44,792 bases of DNA from a virus. The position numbers and the translations under genes were made by a program. Under the pieces are notes generated by a model. That model was not told where the DNA came from. It worked only from the letters and a program-made list of their open reading frames with translations, and did no database searches. The stretch is from IMG/VR virus record IMGVR_UViG_3300020182_000062, positions 1 through 44,792 of that record; one strand, written 5' to 3'. This document shows, piece by piece, positions 29,993 through 39,961 of this stretch. The stretch's first letter is position 1. The number at the start of each line of letters is the position of its first letter.

Positions 29993-30927
29993 TGTCTACA
30001 AATAAGGACATAACACTTTTAGATTATAATAGGAGAGAACTTTCTTTACCTAAATACTCTGTAAAGGAAATCCTTCCAGAGTTTTTTCGCACTGAGTATC
30101 CTAGATTAATTACTTTACTCGACCAATACTATCATTTTGAGGATTCAAATTCATCCCCATCTAAACTTGTTAATGAACTTTTCAAAACAAGGGATATATC
30201 TCAAACAGACTTAAACCTCCTTTCATTTATTGAAGATGAATTGTTATTAGGTCAGTCTTTCTTTGAAGGGTTTCAAGATAAACGTGCAGCATCAAAGTAC
30301 TCTAATATATTGTTTAGGTCAAAGGGTACAAAGTATTCTATACAACAATTCTTTAGAACATTCTTTGGTATAGACCCCGACATTATATACACAAAGAAAA
30401 ACATATTTAATGTTGGTGATAAAATTGGAACTACTAGTGAAAAGTATATAACAGATAACAAGTTATATCAAAGACATGCAATACTTATTAAGTCAGAACT
30501 AACTCAAGATAAATGGAGAGATGTGTACAAACTTTTCGTTCATCCTGCTGGAACTTACTTAGGTTCAGAGATACAAATAGTAAGTGCAACCTTAGATACT
30601 ATACTTGCTCCGGATGTGATTGTTGCACCTCCCCCACCATTCGCTGTTCATAATCAAGCATCCTTTGCTGCCTCTGCATTTATAGACCATACTTCTATTG
30701 TAACAGATACTGCAGCAGATGGGTCAACAAGTACAAGTAGAATACGACCTGAGATTGTAAGTATGATATTCGACGGAACGAGCGGTATTACTATTGAACA
30801 GATAAATAATCAGTATGGAAGTTTACGTGAAGCACAACTCGCAACATCACCAACCTTTGATGATGATAGTATTGACTTCTCAAATGACTTTGCATTCGAA
30901 ACATTAGACCAAGGTAAACACGAATAA
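29992..30927 (+). CDS. Baseplate wedge-associated protein (possible gp7 N-domain equivalent)
   Basis: A 311-residue protein. Its N-terminal domain has VKEILPEFFRTEYPRLITLL and DQYYHFEDSN, then RSKGTKYSIQQFFRTFFGID, a pattern seen in proteins that follow gp6 in marine T4-like phages. In T4, the next gene is gp7 (1032 residues), which bundles with gp6 and gp25; this protein would cover only an N-terminal piece, so equivalence is uncertain. The C-terminal 120 residues are low-complexity with a Pro run (APPPPF). It lacks enzymatic motifs. Confidence 0.65.
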   Translation: MSTNKDITLLDYNRRELSLPKYSVKEILPEFFRTEYPRLITLLDQYYHFEDSNSSPSKLVNELFKTRDISQTDLNLLSFIEDELLLGQSFFEGFQDKRAASKYSNILFRSKGTKYSIQQFFRTFFGIDPDIIYTKKNIFNVGDKIGTTSEKYITDNKLYQRHAILIKSELTQDKWRDVYKLFVHPAGTYLGSEIQIVSATLDTILAPDVIVAPPPPFAVHNQASFAASAFIDHTSIVTDTAADGSTSTSRIRPEIVSMIFDGTSGITIEQINNQYGSLREAQLATSPTFDDDSIDFSNDFAFETLDQGKHE

Positions 30928-30951
30928 TTGAAAATATAAGTCAATAACTAT

Positions 30952-30959
30952 TATAAATA
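30952..30959 (+). promoter_or_regulatory. T4-type late promoter
   Basis: Exact TATAAATA. The start at about 30965 is followed by AGGA before the fibre-like gene at 30985. Confidence 0.8.
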
Positions 30960-30984
30960 GAATAAAGAATTAGGAATATTATAA

Positions 30985-32007
30985 ATGGCAAAACAAATAT
31001 TAAATAAAGGAAGTTCAGCGAATGACGGTGGTGGCGATACACTTCGTCAAGGTGCGCAAAAGATTAACGAAAACTTTACTGAACTCTATACAATATTAGG
31101 TGGTGATAGTTTAACTAATGCCGTAAGGTTTAATGCCACTGGAGTAGAGTTTGAGGGTAGTGGTAGTGATGATGATTACGAGACAACACTTACTGTAGTA
31201 ACTCCAACCGCAGATAGAACGATTACTCTTCCTAATGCCGATGGTACAGTTACCCTCAATGCTGAGACTCAAACACTTACAAACAAGACATTAACGAATC
31301 CTATATTAAGTCCTACTGCAACTACTGCGGGTAAGATAGAATTCTTAGAAGGTACAAACAACGGAACAAATAAGGCAACTCTGATTGGACCTGCTTCAAC
31401 TGCAGATGTCACAGTAACCTTACCTGCCGCAACGGATACCTTAATTGGTAAAGCAACAACAGATACACTTACTAACAAGACACTAACAACTCCTACAATA
31501 AACTCACCTAAGATTGGTACTGAGATACAAGATGCAAGTGGTAATGAACTCGTTGAGATAACCTCGACAGGAAGTGCGGTAAATCATTTCAAACTTACAA
31601 ATGCCGCAACAGGTGATAACCCTACATTAGAAGCAACAGGTTCAGATAATAATGTTGGACTCAATGTTACGAGTAAGGGAACAGGACTTGTTACCGTAAC
31701 AACAGGTTCTGCATTCTCATCAGGCACTTCTTCAATTATTACTGAAGGTAATGGGCATGTAATGTCTTTGTCTAAAACTACACATATTTTTAATAGTAGT
31801 GCAGGTGTTTATGCTTCTTCTCTTGCAAACGGTACACAAGGACAAATAATATTCATTATAAATAAAAACTCGAGTACAGTAACAATAACTCCTGCCGCTT
31901 TTGGTGCAGGAACATCAATCGCATTAGCGCAGCATAAGACCGCAACTCTTATGTTTGATGGAACTCAGTGGCAATTAATATCAACACATGGTGGAACGGT
32001 AGCATAA
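30985..32007 (+). CDS. Fibre-like virion protein
   Basis: A 340-residue protein. The N-terminus, KGSSANDGGGDTLRQGAQKI then NENFTELYTIL, is a common attachment domain of marine phage fibre and baseplate proteins. It is followed by repeated motifs with Thr/Asn/Leu periodicity (TLTNKTLTNPIL twice, near 95-110 and 160-172; DRTITLPNADGTVTL; DVTVTLPAATDTL), which fold as beta-strands in a trimeric fibre. The C-terminal domain ends with VTITPAAFGAGTSIALAQH and TLMFDGTQWQLIS, a small receptor-tip-like beta domain. It sits between gp6/gp7-like and gp8, so it is probably a baseplate-attached short fibre. Confidence 0.75.
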   Translation: MAKQILNKGSSANDGGGDTLRQGAQKINENFTELYTILGGDSLTNAVRFNATGVEFEGSGSDDDYETTLTVVTPTADRTITLPNADGTVTLNAETQTLTNKTLTNPILSPTATTAGKIEFLEGTNNGTNKATLIGPASTADVTVTLPAATDTLIGKATTDTLTNKTLTTPTINSPKIGTEIQDASGNELVEITSTGSAVNHFKLTNAATGDNPTLEATGSDNNVGLNVTSKGTGLVTVTTGSAFSSGTSSIITEGNGHVMSLSKTTHIFNSSAGVYASSLANGTQGQIIFIINKNSSTVTITPAAFGAGTSIALAQHKTATLMFDGTQWQLISTHGGTVA

Positions 32008-32008
32008 A

Positions 32009-33367
32009 ATGGCAATATTAACAAATACATTCAAAAGAGATACTATAGGGTTTATTAAAGATGACTTTGATAATGCTTCAAACCATTATCATATCGGTAT
32101 AGGTAGGTCAGAAGAATGGAACTCAACAGACACAACCATTCCTGCAGAAAATACAGATTACGAAGAAAGGTTATTTAGAAATTCTCTTCAATCTGTTAAG
32201 AAAGTAGCAGATACAGACGCAACGTTTGTTATTGAAAGACATAACTGGACTGCGAATGCTAAATACTCTGCATATAGTGACAAGCAAGCAGTTGCCCCAA
32301 GTAACCCATATTATGTTATGAACGACCAAAATGACGTATTCGTTTGCGTTCAAAACAATAAAATTGATGGCGTGGTACAAAATTCTACAGTACAACCCAC
32401 CTTACAATCATCAAACCCTTATATTATTTTTGAAACTTCTGATGGATATGCGTGGAGATTTTTATATTCTATATCTGCGGCAGACGTAAGTAAGTTCGTT
32501 GCTGCTAATTTCCTTCCTGTTAAATTAGTTGGTACTCCTGGAAATGCTACTGAAACTCAACAGAAAGCAGCACAAGATGCTGCAGTATCTGGACAAATAT
32601 TAGGATATGAAGTTGTATCTGGAGGAGTAGGGTATAGCGGAACAGTAACTCTTGCTGTTGAAGGTGATGGGACTGGTGCTGTCGCAACAGCAACTTTGAG
32701 TGGTGGTGCAATTTCTAAAGTAGAAGTTACAAGTATCGGAACTCCTGCAAACTTAGGTACAGGATACACTAATGCTATTGTGAAAATTACAGGTGGTTCA
32801 CCAACTACTGCTGCGGTCATTAGACCCATATTTGCCTCAAAAGGCGGTTTAGGTAGTGACCCAAGAGTTGATTTACGTTCAAGTTCTATTATGTTTGTAG
32901 TAAAACCAGATGGAGCAGATGGTAGTGGAGATTTCATAATAGGAAATGATTTCCGTCAAGTAGGGTTGTTTAGAAATATAACAACAGATGGTAGTACACT
33001 CTTTACTGCTTCAACAGGTCTTGCTTTAAGGAAATTAATATTAAGTGGTGCACCCACTGCAGCATTTTCTGTTGATGAAACTATAACAGATAGTACTACA
33101 GGCGCAAAGGCAGTTGTAGATGCTATATCTACAAATGGGCAAACACTAACATTCCATCAAAATGACACAACAGGTTATGGGACTTTTGGTGTAGGAAATA
33201 CATTAACTGGAGGTGATGGCGGTAACGGAACTATCCATGGTAGTTCTCATATAACTGCAGCAGAGGTAGATATCTCAACTGGAGATGTGTTATATATAGA
33301 TAATAGAGCAGCAGTAACTCGTTCAGCAGACCAAACAGAAGACATTAAAATAGTCATACAACTTTAG
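32009..33367 (+). CDS. gp8: Baseplate wedge protein gp8
   Basis: A 452-residue protein (T4 gp8 is 334). The N-terminal NHYHIGIGRSEEWNSTDT, then YEERLFRNSLQSVKKVADTD and YYVMNDQNDVFVCVQNN are conserved gp8 blocks; FETSDGYAWRFLYSISAADV follows. A Gly-rich beta domain at about 200-275 (GGVGYSGTVTLAVEGDGTGA; GTGYTNAIVKITGG) is an insertion that accounts for the greater length. gp8 dimers lie in the outer wedge and hold gp10 and fibre proteins. It begins one base after the fibre-like gene. Confidence 0.85.
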   Translation: MAILTNTFKRDTIGFIKDDFDNASNHYHIGIGRSEEWNSTDTTIPAENTDYEERLFRNSLQSVKKVADTDATFVIERHNWTANAKYSAYSDKQAVAPSNPYYVMNDQNDVFVCVQNNKIDGVVQNSTVQPTLQSSNPYIIFETSDGYAWRFLYSISAADVSKFVAANFLPVKLVGTPGNATETQQKAAQDAAVSGQILGYEVVSGGVGYSGTVTLAVEGDGTGAVATATLSGGAISKVEVTSIGTPANLGTGYTNAIVKITGGSPTTAAVIRPIFASKGGLGSDPRVDLRSSSIMFVVKPDGADGSGDFIIGNDFRQVGLFRNITTDGSTLFTASTGLALRKLILSGAPTAAFSVDETITDSTTGAKAVVDAISTNGQTLTFHQNDTTGYGTFGVGNTLTGGDGGNGTIHGSSHITAAEVDISTGDVLYIDNRAAVTRSADQTEDIKIVIQL

Positions 33368-33379
33368 GATAATAGAATA

Positions 33380-36300
33380 ATGCCAACAACTTTTACCTCA
33401 AATGTCTTTTCGTCAACATATAAGGATGACTACAAGGATAGTGATAACTATCACCGCATATTATTTAATAGTGGTCGCGCGTTACAGGCACGCGAACTCA
33501 CTCAGATGCAAACAATTATACAAGAAGAGATTGGAAGATTTGGTCGTAATATATTCAAAGATGGTGCTGCCGTAAATCCAGGAGGTCCATCTCTTAATAA
33601 TGATTATGAATTTGTTAAACTTGCAACAAACTCTTTAACAAATATATTAAACTCAAGTCTTATAGGATTAGAATTTACAGGAAGTAATGGCGCAAAAGCA
33701 AGGGTTCTTGAGGTTGTAGATGCAGTAGGTGATGACCCAGACACTCTTTATATACAGTACACTTCGACAAAAGATGGTGGGACTGGTGCTTCAGCAGTAA
33801 GGTTTGGCGTATCAGAAACATTATCAAGCGGAAGTACAACTCTTGTAACTGCAGGTTTAGATAAACAACCCGTTGTGGGTCGTGGTTCTAAGATTAATAA
33901 TGCTTCAGGAGACTTCTTTGTAAGGGGTCATTTCGTATTCGTTAAAGAACAAGGTCTTATACTCTCTAAGTATACACAAAATCCTAGTAAAGTTATTGGT
34001 TTTAAAATAACAGAAGATATAATAACATCTACAGATACTGACGCATTATTTGATAATCAAGGAGCAACACCTAATCAAACATCTCCAGGAGCAGATAGAT
34101 ATAGGATTCAACTTACTTTAACAACAAGGGATGAAGTTGCTGCTAATGAAAACTTTGTTTATTACTGTGATGTGTTTGAGGGTAAAATTGTTGATCAAGT
34201 ATCAGGTACAGATGATTATAATAAAATAACTGAAGTCCTTGCTACAAGAACAAAAGAAGAATCAGGAAACTATATCGTAAAAAGATTTAAGTCAAACGTT
34301 TTAGATGCTGGCACTAATCAAAGTATTACTATATCTCCAGGAGTCGCATACATAAACGGATATCGTGCGGTAACTAACAAACCAACAACTTTAACTGTAT
34401 TAAAACCAAGAACAACAACAGTACTTGATAATGATATTGCTCCAGTCTCATATGGTTCATATTTTATATGTGATACCTTTGAAGGTAAGTTTGGTATAGA
34501 TTCATTTGAGGTGATCAACCTAAGAGACAAAGCAGGATATACAGATAGTACAACTTTAACATTAGGTACTGCAAGAGTTCGATCAGTAGAAAAAGACGGC
34601 AGTAACTTTAAAGTCTATTTATTTGATATTAAAATGAATGCAACTAAAAATATTCGTGACGTTAAAAGTATTGGTTTATCAACAATAAGATTTGCAAACG
34701 TTTTACTAGAAAATTCTAAAGCAGTTTTAAAAGAGTCAGGTAATAATACACTCGTGTATAGCACATCTTATCCTCGTATCAAAACTATATCAAGCAGTAA
34801 CTTCGAAGTTCAAAGACTTTTCACTGCCTCAACAGGCACTAATGGTGACTTCTCAATATCCGGATTAGCGACTGGAGAAACTTTTGTAAGTAGTGGTGAG
34901 TGGATAGTAACAGATACTACAACAGGAGATGTTGCGGCATCAACGTTTACAATAAATTCTCCCTTTACTTCTGCTGCTATCAATACTTCTCTTGTTAGTG
35001 GTAGAGCAGTAACAGTATTAGCAAAGGTCAATAAAGCATCAGCATCGCGTAGGAGAAAATTTCTTCGTGAAAAAACTTTATCAGTAGATTTAACACAAGG
35101 TCTATTGACAGATAGTAGAACCGGAGTGAAATATGTTGACTTACATAATACAGATATTATATCAGTATCGGAAATAAAACAAACCAATACAAATGGAACA
35201 GACTTGTCGCATAAGTTTAATGTTGATAACGGACAAAGAGTAAGTCACTACGCAAATGCAAGACTTGTTTTAGATAAGGGTACAACCGACCCAACAGGAA
35301 CTCTTTTTGTAAAATATAAACACTTCGAGCATGCAACAGATGGAGATTTCTTTTCAGTTGATTCATATGACGGTGAGATAGCATACAATAAAATACCAGA
35401 CTTAAAATCAAATGGAACAGTAGTTGCTAATTTAAGGGATGTTATAGACTTCCGTTCTGCTGTTGACTCTGATGGAACATTTGGTGATGCTAGTGGTGGC
35501 AGAGACGCTACTATGCATGAACTTCCTAAAAATGGAGATTTCTTTAGTGGAGATGTAACAAACTATCTTAACCGTTCTGATAAAATTGTTATAACAGAAC
35601 AAGGTATAATAAAGAATATTACAGGTACTGCTGCTCTTGATGCATCACTTCCCCCTACACCAGAAGGAACTTTACCATTATTTGAAATATCTCATAATGC
35701 TTATGGACTAAGTGAAAAAGACCTTGCCATAAATCCAATTGAAGCAAAACGATTTACAATGAATGACATCTCTAAATTAGAGAAACGTATTGATAAAATT
35801 GAAGAGACAACTTCTTTAAATTTACTAGAGGTTGATACAAACTCTTTATTAGTACTAGACGGAAGTGGTAATATCAGAACTAAGTCAGGGTTCTTTGTTG
35901 ATAACTTTAGAAATCGTGCCTTTACTGATTTCAATAATGTAGAGAATCGTTCTGCGATTGACCCATCCCTTGGAACTATGCAAAATCAACAGTTGACAAA
36001 CAATTTCACTTTAAGATATGATTCTGATAAGTCAACAAACACTATATTAAAGGGCGATACAGTCTTCATTAACTATAGTGAAGACTCAGCGATAAAACAA
36101 ATTAAGGCAACAGGAACAGAAAATGTAAACCCATTTGCTGTAATTACAGGAGTAGGTAATATAACATTATCTCCCACTTCAGACGAATGGGTAGATACTG
36201 TATTTGAACCTCCTTTAATCACAATGGTTCCAAGAGTTGGATGGGATTGGTCAACAAATAACTTCTTCCCAATGAATGGTTTCGGAACAGTTGACGCAGG

Positions 36301-38581
36301 TACATTCACAGGTTGGAATGGCGACCAAATGTGGAACTGGAATGGTACTTCATCAAGACCTACTAATGATGTTAGAGCACAAGCAGCAGGTGCAGGTGGA
36401 GGCGGTGGACTTTTCGGTCTAGGAGCATTTACTAATCCAGCACTTGAGGCATTTGCCTCCAGACAAGCAGAACAAACTAGGTCTCCTAGAATCGTTACAG
36501 GTGCTGGAATTATTCGTGAAGTGATTGAAGATAGAGAAGTATCTGTCACATTCATACCTTTCATAAGGTCAAGAAAAATATTCTTCAGAGCGGAAGGATT
36601 AAAACCTAATACAAGATTCTATGCTTTCTTCGATGGAGTCTCCGTAGACAACTTTATAAAGGGTGATGATGCATTTGCTAACTTCGCTGACTCAGAAACA
36701 GGCGGAGTTGAATATGGCGATGAATTCAGAGAATCAACCCAACATCCTCAAGGTACTGCTGCACTCACATCATCTGCCGAAGGAAAGGTAGAAGGTTCTT
36801 TCTTCATTCCGTGTAATTCTCTTCCGGAGGACGAAGATGCAGAAGATACAGGTGTAAGGTTCCGAACTGGAGAGGTTGAATTTAAGTTACTAGATATAAG
36901 TGCGAATAATGATGAATCAGCAACAAGCATTGCAGCAGCATTGTATACAACCGCTGGCACACTTTCTACTCGCGTACAAACTATAAGACAATTTGATCAA
37001 ATAAGAAGAGCACAAGACCCTCTTGCTCAGTCATTCCGAGTTACCAAATCATCAGGAATGTTTGTAACTAAAGTGGATTGTTACTTTAAAAGTGCAGATG
37101 CAAGTGTTCCTATACAATTACAGATAAGACCTATGGTAAATGGTGTTCCTTCTGCAAGTGAAATTGTTACGGGTGCTGTTAAATTTATAGATGGTGGTGC
37201 TGTAGAAACTCCAGATGCAGATGAACAAGATATGACTGGTGTTCTTGGTCATCCTACAACATTCGAGTTTGATCAACCAATTTTCTTAAATCCAAACACA
37301 GAGTATGCGATTGTTCTTCTTGCAGAATCAGTAGAATTTGAGGCATATGTTGCAGAAACATATGAATATGAACTTGGTTCAACTGAAGCAAAGGTTAACA
37401 GACAACCTAGTATGGGTTCACTCTTTAAGTCACAAAATGGTTCTACATGGGAACCAGACCAAACAAAAGACCTTATGTTCAAAATACATAATGCTGTATT
37501 TGATACAGCAGGAGGCACTGCGGTATTTGAAAACACAGATACACAAAACTTATTACTTAGAACTAATCCTTTATTCACTACAAGCGGTTCTGCTGCGATT
37601 ACTGTTCTTGCTCCAGGACATGGTTATAGAAAAGACGATACTGTAACAATTTCTGGAGTAACAGGAAGTGACAATAATGGTATTAGTGCTGCAAATCTAA
37701 ATGGTAATAGGGTTGTAACTGCTGCTGACGGATTTGGTTTCACTTTCAACGCAGGTGGTAATGCTGATACAACAGGTAGAACTGGTGGGTCAGGATTTAG
37801 ATTCCCTGATCAAAGAAACTTTGATGGTGTTATTCCGAACTTTACTGCTCTTGTTCCAGATAATACAAAAATTGGATTTACTTCTGAGTTTACAAACGGA
37901 AGTTCTTTGGCAGGTTCAGAAACAGCATATGGTAAAGCGGCAGTTACAGGTTTATCTATAGGGGAAGAAAACTTCTTCACTAAACCTAGAATGATTGCAA
38001 ACAGAGCAAATGAAATCGCTTCAATTGAACCAGCAGGTACTCTAGTTCGTTCAACGACCTTTAATATGGCATTAACATCAACTAGTTTAGATGTCTCTCC
38101 CACTATAAATGCTCAGAGGTCTTCTATAACAACAATATCTAACCTTATAGATAAACAAATATCGGGTAGTACAGAAACCACAGGGTTTAATATTCCATTA
38201 AATTATATTGCAGAGACTAATGCCTTTGGTGGTTCTGCTCTTGCTAAGCACCATACTGGAGTATCTGTATTAGATGAACCTGCAGTTGGGTTGAAAGTTA
38301 TTCTTAATGCATTAAGACCAAGTGAAGCAGACTTTAGGTTGTACTTTAGAGTTGCTAATGAAGGGGACGATATAACAGATGTAGATTGGACTCTTCAGAC
38401 TCAAGAAGAAAATGTTCCTCCGGATACCTCTTCTTTCAGAGAATATAGATATCTGATAGGCGGCGCAGGAGGTGACCTTGATGAGTTTACTCATTATCAA
38501 TATAAGATTGAAATGAGAAGTTCAAACTCTTCTGCACCACCTATCATTAGAGACTTTAGGTCAATAGCATTAGCAACATAA
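33380..38581 (+). CDS. Large baseplate/tail structural protein (DUF4815-type)
   Basis: A 1733-residue protein, the largest in the window. The N-terminal PTTFTSNVFSSTYKDDYKDS followed by HRILFNSGRALQARELTQMQ is the DUF4815 hallmark, an N-terminal domain of large marine phage structural proteins. The rest is mostly beta-structured, with a Trp-rich WDWSTNNFFPMNGFG and GWNGDQMWNWNGTS region around residues 952-990, a Gly-rich stretch (AGAGGGGGLFG), and a C-terminal part with DPLAQSFRVT and a series of sandwich-like domains. It follows gp8, where T4 has gp9 to gp12, so it may replace gp10-type functions. It could bear fibre attachment. Confidence 0.82.
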   Translation: MPTTFTSNVFSSTYKDDYKDSDNYHRILFNSGRALQARELTQMQTIIQEEIGRFGRNIFKDGAAVNPGGPSLNNDYEFVKLATNSLTNILNSSLIGLEFTGSNGAKARVLEVVDAVGDDPDTLYIQYTSTKDGGTGASAVRFGVSETLSSGSTTLVTAGLDKQPVVGRGSKINNASGDFFVRGHFVFVKEQGLILSKYTQNPSKVIGFKITEDIITSTDTDALFDNQGATPNQTSPGADRYRIQLTLTTRDEVAANENFVYYCDVFEGKIVDQVSGTDDYNKITEVLATRTKEESGNYIVKRFKSNVLDAGTNQSITISPGVAYINGYRAVTNKPTTLTVLKPRTTTVLDNDIAPVSYGSYFICDTFEGKFGIDSFEVINLRDKAGYTDSTTLTLGTARVRSVEKDGSNFKVYLFDIKMNATKNIRDVKSIGLSTIRFANVLLENSKAVLKESGNNTLVYSTSYPRIKTISSSNFEVQRLFTASTGTNGDFSISGLATGETFVSSGEWIVTDTTTGDVAASTFTINSPFTSAAINTSLVSGRAVTVLAKVNKASASRRRKFLREKTLSVDLTQGLLTDSRTGVKYVDLHNTDIISVSEIKQTNTNGTDLSHKFNVDNGQRVSHYANARLVLDKGTTDPTGTLFVKYKHFEHATDGDFFSVDSYDGEIAYNKIPDLKSNGTVVANLRDVIDFRSAVDSDGTFGDASGGRDATMHELPKNGDFFSGDVTNYLNRSDKIVITEQGIIKNITGTAALDASLPPTPEGTLPLFEISHNAYGLSEKDLAINPIEAKRFTMNDISKLEKRIDKIEETTSLNLLEVDTNSLLVLDGSGNIRTKSGFFVDNFRNRAFTDFNNVENRSAIDPSLGTMQNQQLTNNFTLRYDSDKSTNTILKGDTVFINYSEDSAIKQIKATGTENVNPFAVITGVGNITLSPTSDEWVDTVFEPPLITMVPRVGWDWSTNNFFPMNGFGTVDAGTFTGWNGDQMWNWNGTSSRPTNDVRAQAAGAGGGGGLFGLGAFTNPALEAFASRQAEQTRSPRIVTGAGIIREVIEDREVSVTFIPFIRSRKIFFRAEGLKPNTRFYAFFDGVSVDNFIKGDDAFANFADSETGGVEYGDEFRESTQHPQGTAALTSSAEGKVEGSFFIPCNSLPEDEDAEDTGVRFRTGEVEFKLLDISANNDESATSIAAALYTTAGTLSTRVQTIRQFDQIRRAQDPLAQSFRVTKSSGMFVTKVDCYFKSADASVPIQLQIRPMVNGVPSASEIVTGAVKFIDGGAVETPDADEQDMTGVLGHPTTFEFDQPIFLNPNTEYAIVLLAESVEFEAYVAETYEYELGSTEAKVNRQPSMGSLFKSQNGSTWEPDQTKDLMFKIHNAVFDTAGGTAVFENTDTQNLLLRTNPLFTTSGSAAITVLAPGHGYRKDDTVTISGVTGSDNNGISAANLNGNRVVTAADGFGFTFNAGGNADTTGRTGGSGFRFPDQRNFDGVIPNFTALVPDNTKIGFTSEFTNGSSLAGSETAYGKAAVTGLSIGEENFFTKPRMIANRANEIASIEPAGTLVRSTTFNMALTSTSLDVSPTINAQRSSITTISNLIDKQISGSTETTGFNIPLNYIAETNAFGGSALAKHHTGVSVLDEPAVGLKVILNALRPSEADFRLYFRVANEGDDITDVDWTLQTQEENVPPDTSSFREYRYLIGGAGGDLDEFTHYQYKIEMRSSNSSAPPIIRDFRSIALAT

Positions 38582-38582
38582 T

Positions 38583-38792
38583 ATGAATAACAATTTAGTA
38601 AAAGTAACAAATGGTGTCGGTCTTGCTCGTGATAGGAATACTGGAACCATTTTAAATATAAATAAAAGTGAGATTAGAGAAGCACGTGAAAGAAAAGAAC
38701 TAAGAAAACAAAAGGAAAATGAGTTCGAACAACTTAAGGCAGATGTCTCTGAGATGAAACAACTCTTAAACACTATAATAGAGAAACTATAA
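38583..38792 (+). CDS. Small coiled-coil protein in the fibre locus
   Basis: A 69-residue protein with only one base between it and the large structural gene. Residues 30-69 form a charged helix with heptads (KSEIREARERKELRKQKENE; FEQLKADVSEMKQLLNTII). Residues 1-28 are a short beta-prone segment with Arg/Gly. Its stop overlaps the next start by one base. It may be a virion or chaperone peptide for the fibres; function unknown. Confidence 0.7.
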   Translation: MNNNLVKVTNGVGLARDRNTGTILNINKSEIREARERKELRKQKENEFEQLKADVSEMKQLLNTIIEKL

Positions 38793-39952
38793 TGACCACA
38801 CCAGCAAATAAACCGAAACTTGTTATTACCAATACCTTCTCGGATTTGGTGACTAAATTTAATACTGTCTCTATTGACTTAGGAGCGACAGGCGCACTTA
38901 ATACATCACAAGATTCAGATGTAGTAGGAGCAATTAATGAATTAGAAGCAGACTTATTTAATGCAGAAGGTGGTACTAAAAGAACCCTTGCTTCGCTTAC
39001 AACTACCGACAAAACTTGTATTGTTGACGCAATAAACGAACTTGATTTACTACAGGGTGACACTGCAATGGGTACAACTGCAACTACCGTTACAGGTGCG
39101 ATTGCAGAAATAGAAGGTGTCTTTGATGCCTCCGCGAAAGGTATTAGTGCGGGTTCAAATGCGTTTGATATTGCTTCAGGTGCATTTAGTGTTGATGCTT
39201 CAGGGGCAATTACTCTTGATGCTACAGGAGATGTAGTGCTTAAAGATGCAGGAGTTGTTTTCTCAACCCTAGAGAATAGTAGTGGTAATCTAATTCTGAA
39301 ATCTGGTACAACTACAGCATTAACGTTTGCGGGTGCGAATGTTACTATGGCAGGAACTATAACGCCAAGTATTTCTCTTAGCACAAGTGCTACTACAGTT
39401 GCTACAGCAATTAACGAAAACCATACAGAGGTAACTGCTGCGACAACTAATATTGCTACATTAAATACTAACATTGGTACAATCAATGCAACTAACTTAG
39501 GGACAACGGCATCAACAGTTGTTACTGCGATAAAAGAAGTTCACGATGAAGGTGCTACTGCAACAAGTAACGTAGCAACCAACACTAGTGCTATCAGTAC
39601 AATCAATACTAAACTAGGGACAATTACTGCTGTCGCAATGGGAACTACTGCGTCAAACGTAGGTGCTGCTATACGAGAACTTGAAGAAGAAATTGATACA
39701 ATTAATAGTACTGGTGCTTCTCCAAATAACGATGCAATAGGTACTATCGGAAACCTTACCACAACAGCAACTAATCTGACTGCCGCAGTAAATGAAATAG
39801 AAGCAGACCTATTTAATGCAGAAGGTGGTACTAAAAGAACCCTTGCTTCATTAACAACAACTGATAAAACTTGTATTGTAGATGCCATAAATGAGTTGAA
39901 GGCAAGTATCCCATTGATATATGCTGCTGACGGAACGACAGTATTGAATTAG
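38792..39952 (+). CDS. Tail fibre-like protein with internal duplication
   Basis: A 386-residue protein. It carries repeated modules of the marine fibre type: AINELEADLFNAEGGTKRTL with ASLTTTDKTCIVDAINEL at about residues 46-83, and again at 331-368. Between them, TTATTVTGAIAEIEGVFD and ATTVATAINENHTEVTAATT, NIGTINATNLGTTASTVVTA continue a loose A-x-N-E-type periodicity. A beta-rich GAITLDATGDVVLKDAGVVF domain lies at about 145-185. Predicted trimeric fibre shaft. It ends with a short hydrophobic strand (IPLIYAADGTTVLN). Confidence 0.8.
   Translation: MTTPANKPKLVITNTFSDLVTKFNTVSIDLGATGALNTSQDSDVVGAINELEADLFNAEGGTKRTLASLTTTDKTCIVDAINELDLLQGDTAMGTTATTVTGAIAEIEGVFDASAKGISAGSNAFDIASGAFSVDASGAITLDATGDVVLKDAGVVFSTLENSSGNLILKSGTTTALTFAGANVTMAGTITPSISLSTSATTVATAINENHTEVTAATTNIATLNTNIGTINATNLGTTASTVVTAIKEVHDEGATATSNVATNTSAISTINTKLGTITAVAMGTTASNVGAAIRELEEEIDTINSTGASPNNDAIGTIGNLTTTATNLTAAVNEIEADLFNAEGGTKRTLASLTTTDKTCIVDAINELKASIPLIYAADGTTVLN
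38936..39043 (+). repeat. 108-bp direct repeat in a fibre gene, copy 1
   Basis: It matches 39791-39898 with scattered, mostly silent differences; the block around AGAAGGTGGTACTAAAAGAA is identical in both copies. Both copies are in the same frame and encode almost the same 36 residues. Confidence 0.9.
39791..39898 (+). repeat. 108-bp direct repeat in a fibre gene, copy 2
   Basis: Second copy of the block at 38936-39043, 855 bp downstream (start to start), near the C-terminus of the same protein. Confidence 0.9.
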
Positions 39953-39961
39953 GAGTAATTG

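Noticed and set aside
36073-36564. Minus-strand open frame within the DUF4815-type gene
   Set aside because: Antisense shadow of a coding region with no ribosome site.
38773-39486. Long minus-strand open frame opposite the fibre gene
   Set aside because: It mirrors a repetitive Thr/Ala-rich plus-strand gene with fixed codon use; it has no ribosome site or promoter and a low-complexity sequence.
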